Positions 1 to 8,333 of a DNA stretch of 64,000 nt are shown one piece after another (position 1 is the first letter of the stretch; every line of letters starts with the position of its first letter). A program made the position numbers and the translations under genes. Under the pieces are notes generated by a model, which was not told the origin of the DNA, searched no databases, and saw only the letters and a program-made list of their open reading frames with translations. This DNA is from Arachidicoccus sp. BS20 (GTDB lineage: Bacteria > Bacteroidota > Bacteroidia > Chitinophagales > Chitinophagaceae). The stretch spans positions 1,674,001 through 1,738,000 of the forward strand of contig NZ_CP015971.1 in the NCBI RefSeq assembly GCF_001659705.1, written 5' to 3'.

Positions 1-784
1 CACCATCGGATTCGTTCACAATGTTTTTTAAATCTTCCATTGCAGACGGCATCTCAATCTTGGACATGATTTTTATTTTACTACCCTTTTCATCCACAAG
101 TTTTCTCAGGTTAATCATATCTTCGGCTTTGCGCACGAAAGATAAGGCAACCCAATCGAGGTCCTGTTCTAATATGAATTCCAAATCAATCAAATCTTTT
201 TCCGTCATAGCCGGCAACGAAATATTCGTATCGGGAAGATTCACGCCTTTATTGGGCAGCAAATCGCCGCCGTAAGTTACGCGCACTTTTACATTACCGG
301 ATGTCTTATCAACTTCCGTAACCACCACTTCAAGCTTTCCGTCGTCAATCAAAATCTTTTCGCCTACGGCAACATCATTATGAAGATTGGGATAGGAAAC
401 GTAAATTTTTTCTTTTGTACCAATTACTTTTTCGGTAGATGTAAACGTAAGTATATCGCCCGGTTCAATGTGCAACTTGTCGTTTTCCAGTTTTCCAACC
501 CGCAATTTAGGTCCCTGCAAATCGCCAAGAATAGCTATATTAAAAGGTTCTTCTTTATTAATTCTACGGATATTATCGATGATTTCCGCTTTATTTTCGT
601 GCGTTCCGTGAGAAAAGTTCAGGCGAAAAACGTTTACGCCGACTTTTGCTAAATCCAGTAGCTGTTCATATTTCTCACAAGCGGGTCCAACTGTTGCCAC
701 AATTTTAGTTCTGTGAAAATTGTGCTGAATACCTGTATCTGCATCCATTTCTTTATGCAAATATTTTTCTACGCTTTCAGACAT
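1..784 (-). CDS. pyk: Pyruvate kinase, N-terminal part (3' end outside window)
   Basis: Converts phosphoenolpyruvate and ADP to pyruvate and ATP, the last step of glycolysis in the cytoplasm. About 261 codons are visible. RTKIVATVGPAC lies at residues 25-36, the K+/substrate motif NFSHG at 56-60 and GDLQGPKLRVG at 87-97. The MSKIE segment near residue 242 holds the catalytic lysine. The ATG at 784 is chosen because about 20 residues precede the conserved RTKIV strand, as is usual. The gene runs off the left edge, so the C-terminal domain cannot be seen. It lies 93 bases downstream of pfkA on the same strand, and the two may be cotranscribed. Confidence 0.95.
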   Translation of the reverse strand, partial: MSESVEKYLHKEMDADTGIQHNFHRTKIVATVGPACEKYEQLLDLAKVGVNVFRLNFSHGTHENKAEIIDNIRRINKEEPFNIAILGDLQGPKLRVGKLENDKLHIEPGDILTFTSTEKVIGTKEKIYVSYPNLHNDVAVGEKILIDDGKLEVVVTEVDKTSGNVKVRVTYGGDLLPNKGVNLPDTNISLPAMTEKDLIDLEFILEQDLDWVALSFVRKAEDMINLRKLVDEKGSKIKIMSKIEMPSAMEDLKNIVNESDG

Positions 785-877
785 TTTATCTTTCGTTTTT
801 GTATAAGAGTTCAATATTATAAATTAAAAAAGAAAGAATACAAATTATTCAACTGTATTCTTTCCCCATCGCTATTT

Positions 878-1861
878 TTAGCTTGCCAGTATTTTTACCA
901 TCCGCAGCCAGCCCTCATCGACTGTATGCTTTTCGCGAATGGCAATTTCCAAAGGCGTATATACTATTTGATTATTAATAATGCCGACCATTACGCCGGA
1001 AGTATCGTTCAGCAAGGCTTCTACAGCATGATAACCCATGCGGCTTGCTATTAACCTGTCCTGGCAACTGGGCGAGCCGCCGCGCTGTATGTGTCCCAAA
1101 ATAGAAACTTTCGTATCGAAATTAGGCAGCCGTTCGCGGATAATTTTAGCCACTTCATTTGCACCGCCAAATGCATCGCCTTCGGCAACCACAATGATAT
1201 TGACCAGTTTTTTTCTTTTTTCTTTTTCAGAAAGCGCATCCACCACATCTTCAATATTGGTTGAAGCTTCGGGTATCAGAATATTTTCCGCACCTGCGGC
1301 AATGCCACTGTGCAATGCAATGTAACCCGCATGGCGTCCCATCACTTCTACAATAAACAGTCTGTCATGTGCATCGGCGGTATCACGTATTTTATCAATC
1401 GCGTCCAAAGCCGTGTTGCAAGCGGTATCAAAACCAATCGTATAATCCGTTCCGTATAAATCTTTATCAATAGTTCCCGGCAACCCGATAACAGGCAAGC
1501 CAAATTCCTGTTGCAGCTTCATGCCTCCCGTAAAACTACCGTCGCCGCCAATGACAATTAATCCGTCAATACCATGTTTTTGCAAATTGGCATACGCTTT
1601 TTGACGTCCTTCGGCTGTGTAAAATTCTTTACAACGAGCCGACTTCAATACCGTTCCCCCACGCTGAATAATATTGGCAACCGATTGCGAATCCATTTGA
1701 AAAATATCATCGTCCACCATGCCGCTGTAACCACGCCTGATGCCGAAAATGTCCAATCCAAAATAATTTGCCGTTCTTACAACTGCTCTTAATGCAGCAT
1801 TCATTCCGGGCGAATCGCCACCCGAAGTAAGAACTGCTAACTTGTTTATTTTATTGGGCAT
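878..1861 (-). CDS. pfkA: ATP-dependent 6-phosphofructokinase
   Basis: Phosphorylates fructose-6-phosphate to fructose-1,6-bisphosphate, the committed step of glycolysis. At 327 residues it has the length of bacterial homotetrameric PfkA. The ATP site GGDSPGMNAALRAVVR is at residues 14-29, GGDGSFTGG is near 104-112, and PGTIDKD holds the catalytic aspartates. EVMGRHAGYIA and a C-terminal LGHIQRGGSPS complete the sugar-phosphate site. It is followed on the same strand by pyruvate kinase, so two regulated glycolytic steps sit together. The ATG at 1861 gives the expected short N-terminus before the first beta strand. Confidence 0.97.
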   Translation of the reverse strand: MPNKINKLAVLTSGGDSPGMNAALRAVVRTANYFGLDIFGIRRGYSGMVDDDIFQMDSQSVANIIQRGGTVLKSARCKEFYTAEGRQKAYANLQKHGIDGLIVIGGDGSFTGGMKLQQEFGLPVIGLPGTIDKDLYGTDYTIGFDTACNTALDAIDKIRDTADAHDRLFIVEVMGRHAGYIALHSGIAAGAENILIPEASTNIEDVVDALSEKEKRKKLVNIIVVAEGDAFGGANEVAKIIRERLPNFDTKVSILGHIQRGGSPSCQDRLIASRMGYHAVEALLNDTSGVMVGIINNQIVYTPLEIAIREKHTVDEGWLRMVKILAS

Positions 1862-2015
1862 ACTGAATTTTTAAATCTTGGTAAACACGCATACAATATG
1901 CTTTTTACCGCGTTGCGAATGTACAAAATTGAAAATAAAAATGCAGAAAGCTGTATTGGATATTTTTTCTAACAAAATATAAAGAAATTGTAACCTTCAC
2001 AGTGTATAGAACAGT

Positions 2016-2047
2016 AAAAAAAGACAAAGCATTTGCTGCTTTGTCTT
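2016..2047 (-). terminator. Rho-independent terminator of the leftward 2.1-7.3 kb operon
   Basis: An 11-bp perfect stem (2021-2031 with 2037-2047) and a 5-base loop. Read on the minus strand it ends in a run of seven T. It lies 24 bases past the stop of the thioredoxin-like gene, so it closes the operon that starts near 7283. Confidence 0.85.
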
Positions 2048-2070
2048 AAAATAATTTATTCGGGAAGAAA

Positions 2071-2571
2071 TTATTTGAGTAACTGTGCCAATTCTTCCGG
2101 CTTTGCGCCAAACGCCCATGTTTTTACCAGAATGCCACGCTTGTTATAAGCCGCCACATAAGGCGTCATTTGCAAGCGGTAAAAACTCGGCAACTCATAA
2201 TTCACATCTTTCACAAATTGCATATTTTTGTAATCGGACAAATGATATTGCTTTGCAAAAGCATCTATTTCCTCAAAAGTAGGACTATAAGTAGCCCAAA
2301 TGAAATTGATTTTTTTCAACTTATCGATATTCTTTACCAATTCCTGCGCCTCGTGCTGGCAATGCTCGCAATCCGGATTGAAAAAGATAAATACCACTGG
2401 TTGTTTTTTGGGTAACTGCGCTGTATTTAACCACGAACTGTCTTCCCGAAGCAACAAAAAATGCGGCATCGACGAATCTTTCTGGTAAGGTGGAATACTG
2501 TCATAATCCTGCGCTTTGCCCACAGTCGCAAACAATATAAATGCAAAAAAAGATAATAGATATTTCATCAT
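2071..2571 (-). CDS. Secreted thioredoxin-fold (TlpA/AhpC-like) protein
   Basis: A periplasmic thiol-disulfide protein of about 166 residues. An N-terminal signal peptide (hydrophobic stretch ending near GKAQ) is followed by a thioredoxin fold with FIFFNPDCEHCQHE. Its CxxC is Cys-Glu-His-Cys, unlike the CPPC of typical TlpA. A cis-proline-like segment MTPYVAAYNKRG follows. An ATG at 2589 would add six residues (MIFNYR); the ATG at 2571 gives a cleaner signal peptide and is preferred. It is the last gene of a leftward operon, 10-28 bases after the ABC exporter, and is followed by a terminator. The substrate is unknown. Confidence 0.85.
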   Translation of the reverse strand: MMKYLLSFFAFILFATVGKAQDYDSIPPYQKDSSMPHFLLLREDSSWLNTAQLPKKQPVVFIFFNPDCEHCQHEAQELVKNIDKLKKINFIWATYSPTFEEIDAFAKQYHLSDYKNMQFVKDVNYELPSFYRLQMTPYVAAYNKRGILVKTWAFGAKPEELAQLLK

Positions 2572-2598
2572 TCTATAATTAAAAATCAAAAATAATAT

Positions 2599-4374
2599 TT
2601 ATACTTCAACAAAATTGTTATAAATATCCTTATTCCTCTCTCCTATTTGCTGCCGCCACAAAGCATAATACAATCCTTTTTGTTCCAACAAAACATCGTG
2701 TTTGCCTTGTTCTACAATCTTGCCTTTTTCCAAAACATAAATCGTATCGGCATGCATGATAGTTGATAACCGATGTGCAATGAGAATCGTAATTTGCTGC
2801 TTATCCAAAGAAATTTCTCTGATGGTGTTTGTAATACTTTCTTCCGTCAAGGAATCGAGCGCAGAAGTAGCTTCATCAAAAATCAATAATCGCGGATTGC
2901 GCAGCAATGCGCGCGCGATGGAAATGCGCTGCTTTTCGCCGCCGGAAAGTTTCATACCGTTTTCGCCCAAAACTGTGTTGATGCCTTGCGGCGATTTTTC
3001 AAGAAGCTTGTCTGCTGCGGCTTTGCGCAATGCTGCAAGAATTTCTTCATCGGTTGCATCGGGTTTTACAAAGAGCATATTGTCTTTAATGGTTCCTGCA
3101 AATAGTTGCGTATCCTGCGTTACAAAACCGATTTGCCTGCGCAATTGATTATATCGAATATCTGTGGAATCGATTTGATTGAATAAAATATGTCCTTCTT
3201 TCGGATAATACAAACCGACGAGCAATTTTACCAACGTGGATTTTCCAGAACCCGAAGGACCAACAAAGGCAATCGTTTCACCCGTTTTCACTTCAAAAGA
3301 AATATGATCAATGGAATTGTCTTTTGCCGTTTTATGACGAAAAACTACGCTGTCAAACTGCAAATCTACCAATAAACCGAAATCCATAGGTTCGTCGGGG
3401 CGTGTTTCAATCGGTTTTTGCATCAGCTTGTCGAATGTGTGAATGGATGCATCCACTTCGCGATATTGCAAAATGATATTTCCTAAGTCTTGCAACGGTC
3501 CGAAAATAGTGGTGGAGATAAATTGCATTGCAATCAGTTCGCCTGTCGTCAATACTTTTCTAAAGATTAACCAAAGCAAAATAAATAAAATAGATTGCTT
3601 CAACACGTTGAGCGATGTGCCTTGCAAAAAAGTGAGGGTGCGCGTTTTTTTCACTTTAATCATTTCCATATCAAAGATGCGTTCCGTGAGTTTTTTGAGC
3701 CTTCTTATTTCAGGAAAAGTCAAGCCGAGACTTTTTACCAACTCAATATTTCTAAGGCTTTCCGTGATAACGCCGGACATTAAATTGGTTTCGCGATTGA
3801 TGCTTCGTTGGATGGTTTTTATTTTTTTCGACAATAATCCTGTAAGCGAACCAAGCACAATAATGCCAATCACAAACACGGGAATCAACATCCAGTTTTT
3901 GGTAACTGAATAATAAATTAAAAAACCGACGCCGATAGCAGATGAAAATAAAATGTTGATGAATGATGTTACAAAACGTTCCGTATCAGTTTTTACTTTT
4001 TGCAAAACGGACAAAGTTTCGCCGCTGCGGCTTTCTTCAAATTCCTGGAAATTCAGGCGCAGCGTTTGTTTCAGTCCGTCGTTAAAAATCTGCTCGCCGA
4101 ATTTTGCAACAGCTAACCGCGTTGTATAATCCTGCCACGCTTTTGCCAATCGCGAAAGTAACGCTACGCCAATGGCAATCATCAACCAAAACAAAACGCC
4201 TCTGACCAATTGTTGCTCCGTTATATTCTTATCTACATTTGTTGCATATTTATCGATAATTTTCCCGAAAATCACAGGGTCAACCAAACTCAGTAATTGC
4301 GCAATGGTTGCAAGAACGAGCGACCAGATGATTAAGGTTTTGTGCGGCTTGAGATATTTCCAAAGGGTTTTCAT
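2599..4374 (-). CDS. ABC exporter with fused membrane and ATPase domains (MsbA/LmrA type)
   Basis: A half-transporter of 591 residues expected to work as a homodimer in the inner membrane. Residues 1-310 form the six-helix exporter domain. The nucleotide-binding domain follows, with Walker A GPSGSGKST near 375, the signature LSGGEKQR near 476, Walker B LLIFDEATSALD near 500 and the H-loop IAHRLST. The substrate cannot be read from the sequence; lipids, peptides or drugs are all possible. It starts 41 bases after the preceding gene and is probably part of the GntR-controlled operon, which would link it to envelope stress. Confidence 0.92.
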   Translation of the reverse strand: MKTLWKYLKPHKTLIIWSLVLATIAQLLSLVDPVIFGKIIDKYATNVDKNITEQQLVRGVLFWLMIAIGVALLSRLAKAWQDYTTRLAVAKFGEQIFNDGLKQTLRLNFQEFEESRSGETLSVLQKVKTDTERFVTSFINILFSSAIGVGFLIYYSVTKNWMLIPVFVIGIIVLGSLTGLLSKKIKTIQRSINRETNLMSGVITESLRNIELVKSLGLTFPEIRRLKKLTERIFDMEMIKVKKTRTLTFLQGTSLNVLKQSILFILLWLIFRKVLTTGELIAMQFISTTIFGPLQDLGNIILQYREVDASIHTFDKLMQKPIETRPDEPMDFGLLVDLQFDSVVFRHKTAKDNSIDHISFEVKTGETIAFVGPSGSGKSTLVKLLVGLYYPKEGHILFNQIDSTDIRYNQLRRQIGFVTQDTQLFAGTIKDNMLFVKPDATDEEILAALRKAAADKLLEKSPQGINTVLGENGMKLSGGEKQRISIARALLRNPRLLIFDEATSALDSLTEESITNTIREISLDKQQITILIAHRLSTIMHADTIYVLEKGKIVEQGKHDVLLEQKGLYYALWRQQIGERNKDIYNNFVEV

Positions 4375-4415
4375 ACTTTGGTAAATATAAGAAAATTTTC
4401 AGGCTTCGAAATCCA

Positions 4416-5225
4416 TTATTTTACCAAAGGCATTAATCTTTTTATCGTTGCCGAATCGGGATTATTGATACTTTGCTTATCTATCGAGCCGTTCAGCACG
4501 CGAACATTACTGCTGTCTAAAAAAGAGATTTTAGATTTACTGTCCGCATATAACCAAAGGCTGTCGGTAGAAACATTTGTACCAAATATCACAGATGACT
4601 GCATAGCATTGACGGTTATATTTTTGAAACTGCTTTTGACTTTCGGATTATCAAAATCATTCTGAATCGGTTTGCTGTCAACAACCTTAACTTCTTGATT
4701 TATATTTCCTAATTTCAACAATGAGTTGTCAATGAGATGAATGTTTATAGGAGTGTTTGTGGAAGAATCTATTTTAACCTCCGTTCTTTCTGCCGTAATA
4801 TTATCTAATGACGGCAGAAACAAATCTATGTTGCGATTTGCCCACGCATCGGCAACGTTGTGCGTAGCTTGCATGCCCGGCGAGTGAATTGTAAACCGTT
4901 GAATATATAATGTATCATTTTTGATTTCCACACCAATACTGTCGAAAAGACTTTGATCATATGAATAATCGTAAAACAAATATTTTCCCGAAGGCGACGG
5001 ATGAATGGTACAAATAAAATCATTGCCGCCGGGAAAAGGATGATTTATAATCTTTACCGCTTTGTATTTGCCGATAGCGCCTTGCTGAAAAGATTCTTCT
5101 GACGGATATAAGCCAATCGTGTATTTTCCTTGTTTCACAACACTGCGCAACGCAAAAGACGTAAACAACGGAACAAGAAAAACCACAATCAAAAAGCCTA
5201 ATAAAAGTTTATTGCTTGTTTTCAT
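4416..5225 (-). CDS. Membrane-anchored protein of unknown function
   Basis: A 269-residue protein with one N-terminal hydrophobic segment (about residues 6-27) that anchors it with the rest outside. The remainder is rich in beta-prone polar residues with many Ser, Asn and Asp. It loosely resembles the repetitive beta-helix (GIN/DUF2807-like) proteins often encoded in Bacteroidota operons, but I see no diagnostic motif and do not assign a family. It follows the GntR regulator by 3 bases, so translation is probably coupled. Its place between regulator and exporter suggests an envelope function controlled with the ABC genes. Confidence 0.75.
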   Translation of the reverse strand: MKTSNKLLLGFLIVVFLVPLFTSFALRSVVKQGKYTIGLYPSEESFQQGAIGKYKAVKIINHPFPGGNDFICTIHPSPSGKYLFYDYSYDQSLFDSIGVEIKNDTLYIQRFTIHSPGMQATHNVADAWANRNIDLFLPSLDNITAERTEVKIDSSTNTPINIHLIDNSLLKLGNINQEVKVVDSKPIQNDFDNPKVKSSFKNITVNAMQSSVIFGTNVSTDSLWLYADSKSKISFLDSSNVRVLNGSIDKQSINNPDSATIKRLMPLVK

Positions 5226-5228
5226 TTT

Positions 5229-5603
5229 TTATGAGTTGTATTGTTTTTTAAATTTTTCATACTTCGTTTTTAAATCGTCCACTTCCACGCCCAGCATAAA
5301 CATCGTTCTGAAAATATTGGGCAATTCTTTATCGGTAAATTCCTGCTTGCGATAAGCAACGGCATTCTTTAATCCGTCGGGCGAAATGAAGTAACCAATA
5401 CCGCGCTTGTCGTAGATAATTTCCTGTTGCTTCAAAAAATCGTACGTGCGCGCAACCGTGTTGGGATTCACTTCCAGCTGAACCGCCATTTCCCGCACGC
5501 TTGGTATTTTATCTTCGGCTTTCCATTCTTTCAGCAACAGCCGCTCGCAGATATAATCGGCTATTTGCAGGTAAATGGCTTGACCATTATTATTAAATTG
5601 CAT
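5229..5603 (-). CDS. GntR-family transcriptional regulator, YtrA subfamily
   Basis: A 124-residue repressor-like protein. The winged helix spans about residues 8-75 (IYLQIADYICERLL, then KIPSVREMAVQLEVNPNTV as the helix-turn-helix). The short helical tail of about 45 residues lacks a ligand domain, which is typical of the YtrA subfamily. These regulators usually control the ABC transporter operon that contains them. Here the ABC ATPase and permease lie directly upstream and an AGTGTA/TACACT palindrome precedes the operon, which fits autoregulation. The inducer is unknown; cell-envelope stress is known for the Bacillus YtrA relative. Confidence 0.92.
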   Translation of the reverse strand: MQFNNNGQAIYLQIADYICERLLLKEWKAEDKIPSVREMAVQLEVNPNTVARTYDFLKQQEIIYDKRGIGYFISPDGLKNAVAYRKQEFTDKELPNIFRTMFMLGVEVDDLKTKYEKFKKQYNS

Positions 5604-5622
5604 AATTGTAATTTCTTTATTC

Positions 5623-6429
5623 TTAAATTTCTTTTTCCCTTAATCTGAACCACGTAACCAGCCAAAAGAACGGCGCCCATATAAACTTTGCCAGAAAAAT
5701 AATAATGCCCGAAACCGTGTGATTAAAAAAATATTCCTTTTGCCACACACCATTTGCAGTGCCATGTGCGTTCACAATATCGAAAGTTGCTCCATATTTA
5801 TTAAATGATGCAGACAACGATTTTATAAAAAAAATAAAAGCGATAATCAACAACGCACCGACAGCCGTTGTGAATACAAAAGAATATTTTTTAAAATAAA
5901 CAGACCCCAATAAATACAAGGCTTGCACGGCAAAGAAAGCATATAAAACACATCTCAGCTCTTCCCAACTACTGCCTTTCGGTTTACTCCAATTGATATG
6001 ATAAAAATGATATTTTTCAGGATGCTTGCACACCAATTCCGACACGTACTCGGCAGCTCCTTTTGCAACTAACAAATAACAAAGCGTATAAACAACCGTA
6101 AAAACAAGCACGTTGTAAAACAATGCACACGCTAACTTTTCTCCATGACTTGCAGGAAGTGTGAGCCAATAAATACCTTTGTCTTTGCTGCTCAACATAC
6201 TGAACGAAAAGCTCGCGAATATTGCGCCTAATATGAAAAGTCCCATTAAATAAAATTCAAACAAAGTATTTCCGCTGTAAGAATTGCCGCCAAATAAAAC
6301 CCACAAGAACATAACAATCGCCAGCAACCCAAGCAAAGCCAAAGTACCATACAGATACAACTTTACATTCTCCGAAAACTGCTTTTGTATCAGCAACAGC
6401 AATCTTTTAAAACTGAAACGGTTATTCAT
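5623..6429 (-). CDS. ABC-type transporter membrane subunit
   Basis: A 268-residue integral membrane protein with about six hydrophobic segments. The first is near residue 30 (LYGTLALLGLLAIVMFLWVLF) and the last is near the C-terminus, and a polar loop faces out around 140-165. It matches the layout of ABC-2 type permeases paired with a separate ATPase. Its ATG shares one base with the stop of the ATPase gene (TAATG), so the two proteins are almost certainly made together as one transporter. The GntR gene follows after 19 bases. The substrate is unknown. Confidence 0.85.
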   Translation of the reverse strand: MNNRFSFKRLLLLIQKQFSENVKLYLYGTLALLGLLAIVMFLWVLFGGNSYSGNTLFEFYLMGLFILGAIFASFSFSMLSSKDKGIYWLTLPASHGEKLACALFYNVLVFTVVYTLCYLLVAKGAAEYVSELVCKHPEKYHFYHINWSKPKGSSWEELRCVLYAFFAVQALYLLGSVYFKKYSFVFTTAVGALLIIAFIFFIKSLSASFNKYGATFDIVNAHGTANGVWQKEYFFNHTVSGIIIFLAKFIWAPFFWLVTWFRLREKEI

Positions 6430-7283
6430 TATAAGTCAATTTTTGAGTGATTAAATATTTGCCGAACAGCCTGCGGATTGGTTACCACAGTTTTGTACAG
6501 CAGTTCCAAATCCACCTTCGTGCTTTCATCGTCATAATTAGGAATTACCAATGCCGAACCCGAAAGCGTTTGTTCTTCATATAAAATCGAAGACACATTA
6601 TTTTTATCCTGTGAAAATTTAAAAGCCAACTTTGATGATACTTCATCCATAGAATGATTGAACAAAATTTTACCTTCATCTACAATTGTTACAAAATCTA
6701 TCAGCGTTTCTAAATCCTTTACCTGATGCGTGCTGATGATGATACATTTGTTTTCATTAACTGCGCCCGCCAGTACTTTTCTGAATTGCGTTTTACTCAA
6801 AATATCCAATCCGTTCGACGGCTCGTCCATCAGCAAGAGCGAAGTATTGCAAGCCAGTGCAAAAGCAATCAGCACTTTCTTTTTTTGTCCGTAACTCATT
6901 TCCTGCAACGTATTATCAACAGGCACTTCAAACTCTTTCAAATAGTTTTCAAATTCCGGTTGACTGAATTTCGGATAAAACGGCGCATTGCAACAAACGT
7001 ATTTCTGAATAGAAACATCGGGCAAGTAAAACTCTTCAGGAACCATAAACACTTCTTGTAAAAACGCAGGTTTTCTTTCAGATGGATTGAATCCTAAAAC
7101 ATTTACAGAACCTTTGTCAGGAAAAAGCAATCCGCAAACGGTGCGCAGCAATGTTGATTTTCCCGTTCCGTTTTTACCCAGCAATCCGTAAACATATCCC
7201 GTCTGGAAAGTAAGACCGATACTGTCGTAAACCTTTTTCTTTTTGTAAGAGAAATGCAGATTTTTTATATCAACCATAATCAT
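6429..7283 (-). CDS. ABC transporter ATP-binding subunit
   Basis: The nucleotide-binding protein of a two-gene transporter, 284 residues. Walker A GLLGKNGTGKST spans residues 33-44, a variant signature MSYGQKKK lies near 138-145, Walker B SLLLMDEPSNGLD follows, and the switch histidine is in STHQ. The signature has SYGQ in place of LSGGQ, as in many ABC-2 ATPases. The first ATG (7283) and a second in frame (7277) are both possible. It is the first gene of the operon, and the palindromic operator ends only 7 bases upstream of the first ATG, so the mRNA leader must be very short. Confidence 0.92.
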   Translation of the reverse strand: MIMVDIKNLHFSYKKKKVYDSIGLTFQTGYVYGLLGKNGTGKSTLLRTVCGLLFPDKGSVNVLGFNPSERKPAFLQEVFMVPEEFYLPDVSIQKYVCCNAPFYPKFSQPEFENYLKEFEVPVDNTLQEMSYGQKKKVLIAFALACNTSLLLMDEPSNGLDILSKTQFRKVLAGAVNENKCIIISTHQVKDLETLIDFVTIVDEGKILFNHSMDEVSSKLAFKFSQDKNNVSSILYEEQTLSGSALVIPNYDDESTKVDLELLYKTVVTNPQAVRQIFNHSKIDL

Positions 7284-7289
7284 TGTTTT

Positions 7290-7313
7290 AGTGTACTATT
7301 TTAGTAGTACACT
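7290..7313. promoter_or_regulatory. Probable operator of the YtrA-type GntR regulator
   Basis: A perfect 9-bp inverted repeat (AGTGTACTA / TAGTACACT) around a 6-base centre, directly upstream of the ABC-GntR operon. Its outer half-sites are AGTGTA and TACACT separated by 12 bases. This closely matches the AGTGTA-N13-TACACT operator I recall for Bacillus YtrA. A TTTTTGT on the minus strand at 7314-7320 could be the -33 element, which would put the operator inside the promoter. Confidence 0.8.
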
Positions 7314-7414
7314 ACAAAAATGAAAAAGAATTTTTAAACAGCCAAATTTTTTTATAGAATTTTTTATGCGCGCATTTTCCTCATTGCCTTTAGCTTTACA
7401 CAAAATTTTATTTT

Positions 7415-8173
7415 ATGGCAAACACAATACTTATCACAGGCGCAACATCAGGCTTCGGAAAAGCAATAGCAGAGCGGTTTTCAGCCGAAGGCTGGAACTG
7501 CATTATCACAGGAAGAAGAGCTGAAAGACTAAATGAGATTGCAAAAAATTTATCAGAAAAAAACAATGTAAAAATTCTTCCGCTGGTTTTTGATGTGAGA
7601 AACAGAGAAGCCGTTTTTGAAAATTTATCTAATCTGCCGGACGAATGGAAACAAATTGATGTACTAGTTAATAATGCAGGCTTGGCATTGGGAAGAGAAA
7701 ATTTTGACGAAGCAAATATGGACGATTGGGACACAATGATTGATACGAATGTGAAAGGCTTGCTGTATGTGTCGAAAGCAATTGTGCCTTATTTCATAGA
7801 AAATAAAAAAGGGCATATCATCAATATTGGTTCTACTGCCGCAAAAGATGTGTATCCGCAAGGCAATGTGTATTGCGCCACTAAACACGCAGTAGATTCT
7901 ATTTCACAATCACAAAGAATTGAACTGTTGCAACACAAAATAAAAGTTACAGCAGTCCATCCCGGCGCGGCGGAAACGGAGTTTTCCGATGTGCGTTTTA
8001 AGGGAGACAAAGAAAAAAGCAAAGCAGTATATGAAGGCTACGAAGCGCTTCACGCGGTCGATATAGCCGATGTGATTTATTATTGCGCCACATTACCACA
8101 GCACGTTTGTATTAATGATTTGGTAGTAACATGTACGGCGCAGGCTAATTCGTTTTTTACTTATAAGGGATGA
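7415..8173 (+). CDS. Short-chain dehydrogenase/reductase (YdfG-like)
   Basis: An NAD(P)-dependent oxidoreductase of 252 residues with the classical SDR pattern. The Rossmann motif TGATSGFG is at 8-15, NNAG at 86-89, catalytic Ser140, and YCATK with Tyr153 and Lys157. GRR near residues 33-35, at the end of the second beta strand, suggests preference for NADP. It is closest in appearance to the YdfG/serine-3-dehydrogenase group, which acts on 3-hydroxy acids, but the substrate is not certain. It stands alone, divergent from the ABC operon and convergent with the M1 peptidase gene, with a shared terminator. Confidence 0.93.
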   Translation: MANTILITGATSGFGKAIAERFSAEGWNCIITGRRAERLNEIAKNLSEKNNVKILPLVFDVRNREAVFENLSNLPDEWKQIDVLVNNAGLALGRENFDEANMDDWDTMIDTNVKGLLYVSKAIVPYFIENKKGHIINIGSTAAKDVYPQGNVYCATKHAVDSISQSQRIELLQHKIKVTAVHPGAAETEFSDVRFKGDKEKSKAVYEGYEALHAVDIADVIYYCATLPQHVCINDLVVTCTAQANSFFTYKG

Positions 8174-8283
8174 AAATGTTGGTCAGAAATAGAAAATGTT
8201 AGTCGGGATTGCAAATCCCGAACAGCCACACCGGCAAATTCATTTTTTATTTACAGGAATAATTTTTTCACAGCTATAAACAC

Positions 8284-8316
8284 AAAAGCCGAAAACGTGT
8301 GTTGTTTTCGGCTTTT
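8284..8316. terminator. Bidirectional terminator between convergent genes
   Basis: A perfect 13-bp stem (8284-8296 with 8304-8316) and a 7-base loop, with A-run and T-run flanks in both directions. It lies between the dehydrogenase gene (rightward) and the M1 peptidase gene (leftward) and can end transcripts from both. Confidence 0.85.
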
Positions 8317-8333
8317 TACATTATCAGTTAACA

